Shown here: piece after piece, positions 15,001 through 25,656 of the stretch
Layout of the letters: each line of letters opens with the position of its first letter
Numbering within the stretch: the stretch's first letter is position 1
DNA from: Antedon mediterranea
Taxonomy: Eukaryota > Echinodermata > Crinoidea > Comatulida > Antedonidae
Direction of reading: 5' to 3'
DNA: 64,000 nt
Assembly (NCBI RefSeq): GCF_964355755.1
Contig: NC_092675.1
Location: 2,390,312 to 2,454,311 of the forward strand
Notes under the pieces: model-generated
Databases searched by the model: none
What the model was told of the DNA's origin: nothing
What the model saw: only the letters and a program-made list of their open reading frames with translations
Program-made: the position numbers and the translations under genes

Positions 15001-17332
15001 ATTATGTATCATTATGTAACTATGTTTTAATTTATACAGTTAAATAGGTATCTGGTAGACTGGCAACAGTCTTCCACATAGAATCTGCTGTCAGCCACAG
15101 AATCGGATGGTTTTAATGCGTATAAATATTTGTTTATGCTTTGTGTAGGCTACTTACACTTGATTTCATCCGAGCCATCACTACAATCCTCATTCCCATC
15201 ACATTTCCACATCCAGGGTATGCAGTCTTGTTCATTCACACATTGGAACTGATATTTATTACATATATCTGTATTAGAAAGTATAATTATATATTATGAC
15301 AGCAGTTACATAAAATAACAGATGGCAGGGTATATATATAAATATAAAGTACTATTGATCAAAATCAATAGACCGACATCGAACAGTATTAGATATTTTT
15401 GCGACGGCTTCAATTGGAATTATATTATAAACCATTCATTAATTTATTTTGAAAATAATATATACAAGAATACCGAACTTTTGAGTTAAAATAACTGCAG
15501 TGAGGCAGTTTGCCTATTCATGTCTCACTATAGTTATTTTAACATCTCTTTTTGTTTTTTTAAAACAGGAAGCCGTAAAACTAGACAGCATTTCTAAAGA
15601 GGTAGAATATGCACCGACCTGTACGGCGAACAGCTATGGCTGACTGAATGATATAAAAACTATAGAGGAACAATAACACACACACACAAGCAATACGATT
15701 AATAAAATAATTCGAAATAGGCTACTTAAGATTCGCTGAAAAGTGTGAATTAGTGAAGCGGGTGTACAGTATAATACAGTCCGTAAAAAGAAGTCATTGT
15801 ATGCTTTCCGAACACCGTCATAATAATGTTACAAATTATATTCATCTTTAGGCAAATTCTGAAATTTGGGTAAATGCAGAAGCTATCACAATGTAGACAT
15901 ACGCCTGTGACCATAATTCAGGTTTTTTCAATTCTTCGTTAACAAAGAAGATTATCGTACAATTGCAAACAAGAACTAGTACTCATATTATTGTAAACGC
16001 AACAATAAGATCTTTGACATTCTTTGGAATTTCATGTAACTATAATAATAGTGTATCATTGGAAGGCTATTGCCGTAATTTAAATAGGCCAAGTGCACTT
16101 TATTTTATCTTCCACAATTAGTATATCACACATTGTGGCAAGAAAGCTGTATTCAAATACTGTACAAAAACAATTTAATAATGTAGGGTAACTTTGTATG
16201 TTTTATATAAATAAAAGCATTATTTATCTCAAACTTGAACCTTCAACTATTAGGATCAAAATAACCATAAATAAGGTTGTTGAAATACATTATATTTTAA
16301 GAAAAAGAGAAAAAAAAAATCACTTATAATTCAATTGTTAGAAATATGTAGTACAATAGGCTACTAACAGCATAAAACTCATTTTTATGTTGCATATACA
16401 ACTAATCCGTCTGTCCCAACAGACATTGTAAAATTTAAAGAACATCTGTGGAATGGGACAGCTGTGTTTGTGAAAGATGTTGATGTTGTTTTTTACTCAA
16501 CAAATAAAACTATGACGACAAATCGACGACATTATTATGCATTACAACTACCGGTGATTACAACAACATTATTATAAAATATATTATTGATAAAATGACA
16601 TCATTCGAACTAGGTTATTGGTGACTGCCCAATTTTTGTTCATATAGTTCACAATCGGTGGAGAAATTTTCTGATGACAAATCACTTTCTTCGGACACAT
16701 AAGCACTATATGACATATGCATGACCTCTTTATACATACATATACCTTTTGTTATAATATTTCCATTGTACACTAGGTAGCCTATGTGGTTACATCAATC
16801 CCATTATGTTAACATATAATGATATAATGCAGTCACTATTTAAAAAAGCAATGAATTTCTTTAAATTAGACCTAATAATATTAAAAGACAATATGGAGGT
16901 GACCAAATTTTACAATATTTAGGCTTTTATGAAGAATGTTGTCTTGTTCCCAAGACTATACCAGCAGAAAAGAAATAGTCAATACATTGAGGGGTTATAA
17001 AAAGGAATACTTTCGAAAGCCTAATTTAATAATTTAAAAATCTAATTTTACATTTGATATCGGCGGCCATCGCTGTACCTGAAACCAACCATAAAATTGT
17101 AAGTATAGGCCTACAGTATTGATTTCTTATTATCATTGTGCTACAATATGTTATCATTTAGCGGCTAACCACGGCTGAATAATTAATGAACTATAACTAT
17201 CTTGGTGTTATTTAACATAGTCAAGTTAATGTTATATTTATATGTTATTTACTAACCTTGCGTTACTGCATATGTTGGGTTCCATAGTAGGCCTATACAT
17301 AGAATTATGACTAGGTCTCTATTATATAACAT
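43..17332 (-). CDS. DUOX: Dual oxidase paralogue A (LDLa-containing Duox), 32 coding exons
   Basis: NADPH-dependent, H2O2-producing transmembrane oxidase. All 32 exons join in frame (4902 nt, about 1633 residues; vertebrate DUOX is about 1550) and start with a signal peptide at the ATG ending at 17332. Order: signal peptide (1-22), LDLa (26-62), linker to 114, peroxidase homology domain (115 to about 690), membrane helix (about 695-720), EF-hand pair (937-948, 973-984), NOX heme core (His 1215/1229 and 1308/1321), FAD motif HPFT (about 1402), NADPH motif GGGIGVTP (about 1469), CGPPGM (about 1602) and C-terminal HHYENF. All introns are GT-AG. The exon sizes match paralogue B closely across the catalytic part. 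It lies about 4 kb downstream of paralogue B, same strand, so tandem duplication is likely. The 3' UTR runs off the window. Identity is secure; exact N-terminal exon use is inferred. Confidence 0.95.
6389..6821 (-). other. DUOX: Duox A exons 20-21: EF-hand pair, both loops degenerate
   Basis: Exons 6593-6821 and 6389-6482. The first loop reads [12 protein letters not shown] and the second [12 protein letters not shown]. In a canonical 12-residue loop, positions 1, 3, 5 and 12 coordinate Ca2+. Here loop 1 has Glu at 3, Phe at 5 and Asp at 12, and loop 2 has Gly at 3. Paralogue B is canonical at all of these. The surrounding helices ([22 protein letters not shown]) are well conserved, so this is a real EF-hand pair with weakened metal ligands. 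Confidence 0.88.
7164..8763 (-). other. DUOX: Duox A exons 16-19: first membrane helix and cytosolic region before the EF-hands
   Basis: Exons 8608-8763, 8226-8348, 7563-7765 and 7164-7349. The first ends the peroxidase domain ([26 protein letters not shown]) and starts a hydrophobic segment ([14 protein letters not shown]) that continues into the second exon ([10 protein letters not shown]) and stops at basic residues ([14 protein letters not shown]). The rest is the cytosolic PH-like region of Duox, ending in [13 protein letters not shown]. The two Cys after the peroxidase domain match the positions that bond to DUOXA in vertebrates, as I recall that work. Confidence 0.88.
11420..11530. repeat. 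Dispersed repeat fragment with TTTATATAGCGCC
   Basis: AATAATAATAATATCC then TTTATATAGCGCC and GTGCTGAACATTATTACCCT resembles the segment at 62175-62260 (AATAATAATAATAATAAC, TTTTTATAGCGC, GAGTGCTCAAGGCG). This type of sequence is common in invertebrate genomes. Located in a Duox A intron. Confidence 0.55.
12277..12440 (+). mobile_element. tRNA-derived SINE-like repeat in Duox A intron
   Basis: AGCTTGGTGGTTAAGAGC resembles the A-box side of a tRNA, and GTTCAATCC about 40 bp later the B box, with tRNA-like text between (TTGCCTCTCAAATTC). A 15-bp piece (GAGCTTGGTGGTTAA) is duplicated at the start. Too damaged to be a functional tRNA. Confidence 0.6.
14708..14793. repeat. 43-bp direct duplication in Duox A intron
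   Basis: Two nearly identical 43-bp units beginning GTCCACATCACTGTGGTAA, at 14708 and 14751. Each unit has a small palindrome (CCACATCACTGTGG). Confidence 0.9.
14813..14968 (-). other. DUOX: Duox A exon 3: unrecognised linker
   Basis: A 156-nt symmetric phase 1-1 exon encoding 52 residues rich in His, Tyr, Asn and Lys (for example [18 protein letters not shown] and HPKPKQENF). It has no cysteine and no recognised domain, and paralogue B has nothing similar. It joins the LDLa module to the peroxidase domain. Splice sites are good (gtag acceptor, gtatga donor) and the frame is open throughout. Confidence 0.7.
15158..15268 (-). other. DUOX: Duox A exon 2: LDL-receptor class A module
   Basis: A 111-nt symmetric (phase 1-1) exon encodes one LDLa module. 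The hallmark [15 protein letters not shown] and SDGSDE motifs are all visible, including the acidic residues that bind Ca2+ in this family. Five cysteines are inside the exon. The sixth would fall exactly at the splice donor (T|gtaagt), and the next exon I recognise completes that codon as Tyr, not Cys. LDLa modules usually bind proteins or lipoproteins outside the cell. Paralogue B has no equivalent exon. Confidence 0.88.
15269..17256 (-). other. Duox A intron 1 (2 kb)
   Basis: Separates the signal-peptide exon from the LDLa exon. I see no further exon-like segment. It holds a foldback near 15485-15543 (GTTAAAATAACT against AGTTATTTTAAC) and a (AC)n run near 15678. Confidence 0.6.
17257..17332 (-). 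other. DUOX: Duox A exon 1: signal peptide
   Basis: A 76-nt exon encodes 25 residues with a hydrophobic core ([10 protein letters not shown]) and a small-residue cleavage context (TYA, then VTQ). It ends in phase 1 at a gttagt donor. The phase agrees with the LDLa exon that follows. No other upstream ATG with a signal sequence was seen. This start places the N-terminal domains outside the cell, as expected for Duox. Confidence 0.82.
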
Positions 17333-17477
17333 TCCACAACTTCAATATCACAATTTTCAAGAAAGACTGCAATACAGCACCAACATCTACCGTTCTAAAA
17401 CACTCAGGCTACCATCATGATGATAGATCATTGGTGGTTTGCAAATGTTGTGACTGGTACGGACCAGGTAATGGCGA

Positions 17478-17487
17478 CTTTATAAAG
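17478..17487 (-). promoter_or_regulatory. Possible TATA element of Duox A
   Basis: CTTTATAAAG lies about 150 bp upstream of the signal-peptide ATG. It reads as a TATA-like box on both strands. Position is plausible for a short 5' UTR, but no initiator or transcript evidence is available. Confidence 0.3.
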
Positions 17488-17938
17488 TACAATGAGTCAG
17501 TTATTCCATTCAGGGCTAGGCCTATGTTTACTGAACACTAGTCTCCAGTCATGCAACAGTTGTTCTTTTATTTTGGTTGGTATTTCACGCCTTTCAAAAG
17601 CATCGAACCATATTAAAACGTTTCATTGTCATTCGGTAATTTTCATAGGCGTTATAAAGCAGAGCTTTGAACGTTCCTATTTCATACTTGAATTAAGAGC
17701 AAACCTGGTATCTTTTTATGTCACCTGCGCGTGTATATGGCACAGATTATAGGCATATTACCAGCTGCCATGAACCAGTAACACACAATGATATCTTGCT
17801 TGTTTTTTTAGTTTATTTTCAATTTAAAATATATACAAGTAGTTATATTTATTACACATTCTTCAATCATTATTTTTTTAAGAATATGTTTTGTAAAGTT
17901 TTTTGAAAATTGTACCACATCTCCTGCTTTGAATGAAG

Positions 17939-18054
17939 AATCTGCACTTGTGTTATTTCCAATCTGCACTTGTGGGATTTCCAATCTGCACCTGTGGGAT
18001 TTCCAATCTGCACTTGTGTTATTTCCAATCTTCATTTGTGTTATTTCTAATCTC
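17939..18054. repeat. 22-bp tandem repeat, about 5 copies
   Basis: Units start at 17939, 17961, 17983 and 18005 with a strict 22-bp spacing and the core AATCTGCACTTGTG. The last unit is diverged. Reading frames through it on either strand are periodic artefacts. Confidence 0.9.
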
Positions 18055-18106
18055 TCGCGTATATTCCTTCAGCTGATGGAAAGACGAAGTAGCAAACCTG
18101 TTTCGA

Positions 18107-18405
18107 GTTAAAGATGTATTGTCCCCCTTAACAAAAATAATTCTTAACAAAATTTTTTGTTGAATATGCTATTTTAAAGTAACAGTTAATATCCACTTTG
18201 ACCAAAATTGTATCGAAAAAAAATGTATTTACCAGAAAAACTGTAATTTTAAGCAAAAAATTGTCAAATTGTAAAGGAAAACATTTTCTTTTCGTTTTTT
18301 TTTCTATGGAAGTGGAACTTTATTAAAACTACAAAATAAAATGTTCAATGTCTGATTTAATTAATCTTCATTTTTCATGTTTTTGGGGGACAATACATCT
18401 TTAAC
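18107..18405. mobile_element. MITE with TTAA ends and 16-bp perfect terminal inverted repeats
   Basis: The left end reads TTAA then AGATGTATTGTCCCCC; the right end is the exact inverse followed by TTAA. TTAA target duplication is typical of piggyBac-type elements, although it could also be part of the inverted repeat. The 289-bp interior is AT-rich and has no transposase frame, so it is non-autonomous. Confidence 0.82.
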
Positions 18406-19899
18406 GCCGTCACAAACCCGTAACAACCCTCGTAACACTTGTCCTCAATCTACTGACCTTTAGGATTATGCTGACCTTTAGGATTGTTGTATACGAATTA
18501 TTGTAATAATTAATCCATATCGGATTATCCTCTTGATCTTCTACCTTAATCGTAATCCAATTAATATTCCATTCTTGATATAAACAAACATGTTTGTAGC
18601 GGCTGGGTTACGCAAACAACTTATTTCCCATGGGTTACGCATGGAGGTATCCATGGGTTACGCTACTCAACATAATTGAATGCTTATTACGCGCGCATTA
18701 CTAGTAGTATGCTTCTGTTTTGCTAGACTATAAATAATAATAATTTATTTGGTGTTTACACTTTTACAACAGTGGCACTCGACCAAAGGTGCATCCATAA
18801 GAAATATACACAAAAAACATGATATAGTAAACAACAATTACAGTAAAATGTCGATGTAGGTCAACATGTCAAAACAATTCGACTACAGTAACTACAATGC
18901 AATGCCGTTGATAATTATCACTACAGCAACTGCAAGAAATAAGAATAGAAATAGAATAAGTTAGGAACTGTACAATATAAAATGAATTGGGCAACAACAA
19001 TGTAGACCAACAATGTGGCTATATGCACAGCAGCTGTGTTTATAACATTTTATTACATCAAATAAATACCATCATCAAAATTAATGATCACCTAATGTTT
19101 CGGAGTCTCAAAACAAACGTAGGCCCCAACTATAATAAACTGAATTGACTGGTCGACAAACACATAAATTAAACGCATCATCACAATAATTGTTTGGTGT
19201 CGCCGAAGCTTCCATTTATTTGTTGTATTGGCTACACCCAGCACGAACCTCAATTGTCGACTGACTCGCACAACAACCTGTGCAATGTTTATATATAGTT
19301 AATTTGCATAAAGGTGTAACAAAGAACAATACAGTATGCTCTACTGCACAGATGTATTCACCTTCTGAACACCTAATTAAACTAATAATTACTAAAATTA
19401 TAGCATATTTTTCTATATTTTTTTGTTATAATCTCGGTTTTATTGTATCGTCCTAGTTGACACGGGCTGGTCAAGCACATCAGAAGATGACAGTTCTATC
19501 ACTTTTTCTTTTCCGCTACTCCCCTGTTATACTTATGGTTTTTTTTGTTATGAAGAAAGATTGAAAATAAATAAAATAATACACGGTGATTTAAATTTCT
19601 ATACCAGCAAACTTTAGTTTTCAAACTCGAGCAAGTAACAGTTTGGTAACACAAGTTTTCCAAAGTTATTGTAGACTTAGACCGTTCCGCAACCTATGGG
19701 TCGCGACCCAATGTTTGATCGCGAAATTGTTTCCGATACTGAAACTTTTTATCAATTATACACCGATCTATATGCGAAATGTTCTCAGTTTTGTGGAATC
19801 TACAACACTGATTAGTTTACATTTTACATCTACAGTTTTTCCCTATGCCATTCACCATATTTTTTACGTGCGAGAGTACCATTTCCAGTCAGGGGTGTC

Positions 19900-19973
19900 A
19901 TTTTGCCACAGGCCCCACCATGGGTAATTTGTGCATTTTTGATGTACTAGCAACAGGCTGCAGGTGGCAAAAT
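19900..19973. repeat. Short inverted repeat (10-bp arms)
   Basis: ATTTTGCCAC at 19900-19909 pairs with GTGGCAAAAT at 19964-19973. Flanking bases partly extend the pairing (CAGGCC, AGGCTG). It may be a fragment of a MITE. Confidence 0.5.
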
Positions 19974-21282
19974 GCCTATGGCTCCATTAAAAGCGACAAA
20001 TTTTGCAAACAAAGGTGCGACATAACATTGAATAAAGAACAGGTGATAGTAAAAATCGGAAACAATGCACATTACAATAGCAGTACGTTTAAACTTCTGA
20101 CAAATCTTTATTGAAATCCAGGTGATATCCTGTGTACCTCTATATAAAAATAGAAAAGCTATTTGTTGAAGTATTCAACATTTCTAACAAAACTCAAATT
20201 ACAATGTAAAATGGGTGGTCTATAATATCAATCGAAAGTCATTTAATGACGTCGATTAGATTTAGAGACATGCGCATACCTAGTGCGCGCACATGGTTTG
20301 ACGAATTTGGACTATAAGTTGTTGGGCACTGTCATTTCTAACCGGCGGAGCCTATATAAGTGTAAATATGATTGTGTGTCTTATGGAAATCAAACATAAT
20401 ATGGCAAGGAAATATATAAGTTGAATTGTTATGCAAGGTGAATCTGTAGTTTACTTATTGTACTGGAGAAGTCTTACTAGTAATAGGCTTAGTAAAATGC
20501 AATAATGTATTAGAATGATTAAATTAATACATTTGTAATTATTTACAATTCCTTAAAACCAAAGTTTACACAATAATATATATTGAACAAGTTTGGAACA
20601 AGTAGCCTATACATAATATGCTATATCCATCATTACACTATTACGATGTCTGTTATTACGTCATGTTTCCAGATATTTATTTTCTCTTGCTAAGTATAAC
20701 CTCTGCCGACCAATCACATTTAACCAATATAGAAATTTCTATATATATACAGTCTTAAAGATTCAATCGTGCATTGTTATTCTTAACTACACGCCAATGA
20801 ATAGCTACATGTTAGAAATGGTATATTTACATTACATTTTTCTTAACAAAAACTACAAAAATATATAAATTTATTTATAAATGTTTTCTATTAAGTTCCT
20901 ATTTATTATAAAATTCGTTATTTTAGATCTCCAAAATGTTTTTTTTAAATGCAATGGTGTGATACGTCTCTTAATTAATTACAAAGTACATTTATGTTTG
21001 AAGAGACATTGTAGTTTTCAGTCATTATTCTAAATTATAACAGTCAAAACATTTTTTAGAAATAAAGATATTTTAAATTGTCAACACATACAAACGTTCA
21101 ATGAAAGCAATCTATATAAATAAAGACAATATAAAAGGAATGTTTATCGTCTTTGTACACTTAAAGAACCCAAAACTTGTATCTAGAATTAACATTTTAA
21201 ATTCACATTTAGATACAATATCCAAACATTGATCATTTGGAAAAGTCGCTTAACTTCAACTTTCACCCAAAACACGATACAA

Positions 21283-21288
21283 TTTATT
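21283..21288 (-). terminator. Candidate poly(A) signal of Duox B
   Basis: AATAAA on the minus strand 46 nt after the Duox B stop codon. Other AATAAA words occur further downstream in this AT-rich sequence, so the site used is uncertain. Confidence 0.35.
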
Positions 21289-21333
21289 TATGGTAATGTA
21301 TATTCAATGAATATACAACATTATAATTGAAAG

Positions 21334-24300
21334 TTAAAAGTTTTCGAAATGGTGAATAAATGCTGCGCCGTCAAATTTGTTCATTTCTACGCATGCGCTT
21401 TCAACACCATTGGTCATTCCTGGTGGTCCACAGCTAAACACGCCGATCTTGCTCACCTGTAAAAGAATATAGTCAAAAAGTTAATATTTTTTTCACATTT
21501 CCAAGTTTTCAGTTAATTCGAATTGTTTTCAGGAGCAGATAAAATGAAAAAGAACAGACATGCTAATTGTGAGAAAGAGCAAAGCGTTGCGAGAAGAGCA
21601 AAGAGTTGCGAGAAGAGCAAAGAGTTGCGAGAAGAGCAAAGAGTTGCGAGAAAGAGCAAAGCGTTGCGAGAAGAGCAAAGCGTTGCGAGAAAGAGCAAAG
21701 AGTTGCGAGAAAGAGCAAAGCGTTGCGAGAAAGAGCAAAGCGTTGCGAGAAAGAGCAAAGCGTTGCGAGAAAGAGCATAGAGTTGCGAGAAAGAGCAAAG
21801 CGTTGCGAGAAAGAGCAAAGCGTTGCGAGAAAGAGCAAAGAGTTGCGAGAAAGAGCAAAGAGTTGCGAGAAAGAGCAAAGAGTTGCGAGAAAGAGCAAAG
21901 AGTTGCGAGAAAGAGCAAAGAGTTGCGAGAAAGAGCAAAGAGTTGCGAGAAAGGGCAGAGAGTTGCCAGAAAACGGAAAAGAGTTGCCAGAAAACGGAAA
22001 AGAGTTGCGAGAAAGAGCAAAGAGTTGCGAGAAAGAGCAAAGAGTTGCGACTAGAGCAAAGTGCTAGTAGAACAAAGGATCATGGATAATGCACATTTAC
22101 GAGTAGTGTGAAAGTATATGACTAGTACTTACATCTGGATGCTCGTCTTGCAATGAATTAAAGAAGGAAGGTAGATCTGGACGACCGAAATGAGTAGTAG
22201 ATTGAAGTCCAGTGAATAGAGATCGATTGGCGATCTTCTGGAAATGTCTCTCGCAGATGTACTGTAAACAAAAAAAGAAAATTGACATAGGATGACGACA
22301 ACAATGAATGTTAAAACAATATATTCAGTATAAAAGAGCTTTTACAAAACAATTACAATTTTAAAAGTCATGTTTATAAATCTAATTTAAGATTTTTAAG
22401 TGTTTAAAATACTTACCAGCATAGTTGTTCGTAGATCGAATTTCTGGTAGAACTGTGTAATAAAGATATGGGTGCTAACCAAATCAGTTGTGTCCTTCTC
22501 CTCGACCTCTCTGATGATGTCACACAGCCACTCATAATGCTTTTGGGTTCGAGTTACCCAGATAAAGTAAACCTATGAAGAAAGGAAATAAGTGAGAACA
22601 AAAACTAGGCCACTGCACATATCTATATTTGAGCAGAACTACAATGTGTATTCTCGCTGACAGAGGCTCATGTCATAGCATCTAACTCCTGATATTAACT
22701 TAACCTAATCTCTCGCTATACTGCATATGATAAAATGAGAAGACTTGATACTGCACGATGTTTAACGTCTATAGACGTGATACAGCGCGTGTATTGGTAG
22801 CTTTCCAACTATCCTTTATAATCTTTGGTTCTTACCTTTTTACAAGGGAATCTGGTGTTACTGCTAGCTTTGTTCACAATATCTTTCAAGATTGATGCAA
22901 ATGGAGTGACACCAATTCCACCTCCTACAAGTACAGCAACCTCAAACTGATACCAATCTTGATGGCCCTCACCATATGGTCCGTCAATGTACAACTATAG
23001 ATAAAAACAAAACATTTGATTATTTTTGTAGATCAAACAATTAGGCCTACGATTTATAACCTGTTATGTATGTTTAATTCATATAACTAAGACATAATGT
23101 GTCATTGTTACGTAATTCAATTTATATCTAGGTTTGACAACATTTTAGACATACCTTGGGGTATGGATGTTCACGGACAGTATTTGGATCATAGGTATGT
23201 CGGATGTTAGTTGTCCATGGTCCAACAGCTCGGATGTGGAGACTTAGATGGTCCTCATGTGGAGCAGACGTCAAGGTAAATGGATGGTATTCACCACTGC
23301 CTAGAGTCTTGCATGCAACACGTACCCACTGTCCTGATTTGTACTCGAAAGAAGTTGGTCGTTTGAACGTCAACGCTGTAACATCTACGAATAATGAAGA
23401 AATTGTTATGAAACAGAAGTAAAAATTGTTTCGTGTACCGCTACACCTGTATTAGGAACTGGACGATTTTATACATCCAACAAAACTGTTTGTACCTATC
23501 TGTATGCAAGGATACCTGTAGGCCTACCAAGACTAGATATAACGAGCCTTTGTTCTGAATGATACGTACCAGACGGTAACAGTTCTGCTTTGAAGACGGC
23601 AATCTCTGCTTTCTTTCGGCTGATGCTAACCAACTTATCAAGTGTAAACAAGATGGCGGGACCAAGGAAGAAGAACCAGAAGAATGGAGGCTGCACCAAT
23701 CGACCACTTCCGTGTAGAACCATCAATATGTAGAATATAACGTACATATTATGAGTCAGCCAAAACAGGTTGAAGACATTTCGACGAGCATATTGGGTTG
23801 CAAACACGTACATGACACAAGCCAGGAGTACCAACAGAACGCCAGTAAAACCTGGAAATAAAAAATTAAATTTCACTTTCTGCATTTTCTTTAAATCGGA
23901 ACAAAACGCAAACAATGTATCGTTCAAATCTATATTGCTCTTATTTGTATAACTACCCGGTTGTATTGCGTACAGTGCGCATACACGGTAGACTATCTTG
24001 ACAAATTGTAATTAGGCGGTAAAACCTACCAGTAATAGTCTGCCAGCACCAGTAGTGAAACTTTGGAAGTACATGCGACCTGTGGAAGAAATCTCTAAAC
24101 AGGCAGGTAAGATCGTTTGGAGGTTGACTGGCGATGTGATAGAAATTGATTCCATGACCAATTGTGTGCATCACTAAAAAATATAAACAATAAAATATTA
24201 ATAATCAAACGTGATTTTGTATAAATCTCAGACAACTTAATGGCTTGGCTACTTTACGACGCGGTACTAGACTACATGCAGTCTAATAAAAACATAAGTA

Positions 24301-25656
24301 TTACACCGTGGAACAGTGGCCTACATTGATTAGACCTACAATACTAAAGATATTTATTTTATTTTTGCAATTGATTGAAGTTTTATAACAGAAAGAAGAA
24401 AATGTATTAAAATTGGTGGATGTATAATCCAGCTTGGTACCCACTTAAACGCAACTCAAGGGCGTGCGCGCAACACAATTGAGTTGGCCAATCACAATAG
24501 ACAATTCAAATACCTTGTGATTGGTCAAATTCCTTGTTTTGCGCTTAAGTATTGGCGTTGCGTCCAGGTGGAACTAAGATCCGAGACCGAAGCAACTTAC
24601 CGGAAAAGAACAGTGCGTAAAGCGCAATTATCTTGTGCATTGCCAACGCTGAATCGAACGGAATGAATCGGTGCAAAAACGTCTCTCTGAGCCTTGTAAT
24701 CAAGTTACGGCACATGGTGACAAGTAGGGACGAAAAGGTAAACATCATTGCACTTGCAGCTCCACGAGTCACAGTGACACCATAACCAGCAATACGACGC
24801 AATCCAGCAAATTCACGTTCAATCGAATAATCTATGAGGGAAATTGCAACATTTATAATAAAACCATTGACTCACACAATATAGTATAGTACTGTTTTAT
24901 ACATAGGCCTACAACTGCTATCAAAATAATGTTAATTATACTTACAGTAGGCTCGTTCGGCAAAGACTGCAGCTAGGACCAATGTGTATAGAACCAACCA
25001 GAAGATCTTCAGTCTTTCGTTTTCAATGAAGCGCTTCAATTGTCCAAATACCTTTTCAGAATCGGTCTTAGGGTAGGCTGCTTGTACAGTCTCAATCTGT
25101 ACTGAGCGAGTCTGTCGACGTTGGATTCCTCCCTTAACGCCACCTCCCTTATTGCCGCTACCCTCTCCTTGTCCTTTATTACTGTAATTAGATAAGTCGA
25201 TAAAGTGTAGTTGATATAACAAATTGTGAGTAAAATCCATTGTGTTTTGTATTAATATCTGAAGGCACAATAGCGGCGAACGTATTATGATGTGGATTTA
25301 GAAATATTTTGAGAAAAGAGACGCATTAAAATCGTATGTGGTATGTCTACTATGTTATTACTTACGCATAGGCTCTGATGATCGTTTTCTTAGCTCGAGA
25401 TGGTGCGTTGCCACGGTGAATAACAGTTCCACGAGGGGCATGGGTTTTGGTCTCTTGTTGAACGGGTGCCGCTTCTTGACCCTGAATTTGTAAAGAGGCG
25501 TTACTGAGTTCTTCTTTATGTTCACCCATCAATTGATTGAAATCCTCCAGGCTAAGCTCATTCTTACTCTCAAATCCCGCGGAGCTGAACATAGTCTGCA
25601 CTACTTGTTCCAATTGGCTTGGCTCCAGGTCAGCACTCACTACTTCCATCATAGAC
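21334..25656 (-). other. DUOX: Duox B: third EF-like region, Gly-rich loop, NOX core, FAD and NADPH domains
   Basis: Exons 25366-25656, 24946-25181, 24601-24831, 24030-24173, 23570-23851, 23155-23384, 22836-22994, 22417-22572, 22133-22261 and 21334-21456. The first exon equals two exons of paralogue A fused. The cytosolic loop contains [16 protein letters not shown], a flexible Gly-rich insert absent from paralogue A. Heme His pairs keep the 14 and 13 residue spacing (MHK/VMH; THN/LHG). [17 protein letters not shown] and CGPPGM are intact; the stop is TAA at 21334-21336. Confidence 0.95.

Larger units (their letters stand above)
17333..21333. other. Intergenic region between Duox A start and Duox B stop
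   Basis: This 4-kb stretch contains the Duox A promoter side, a 22-bp tandem repeat (17939-18054), a MITE with TTAA ends (18107-18405), a GTCGCGACCC-containing repeat fragment near 19690-19715, a short hairpin (19900-19973) and, from about 20900 to 21333, the probable 3' UTR of Duox B. I see no exon-like coding segment. Confidence 0.6.

Noticed and set aside
17808-18111. Repetitive peptide-coding frames on both strands
   Set aside because: They coincide with the 22-bp tandem repeat.
21513-22089. Long open frames of 85 to 175 codons on both strands
   Set aside because: They are generated by the 20-bp minisatellite, which lacks stops in several frames; peptides are perfectly periodic.
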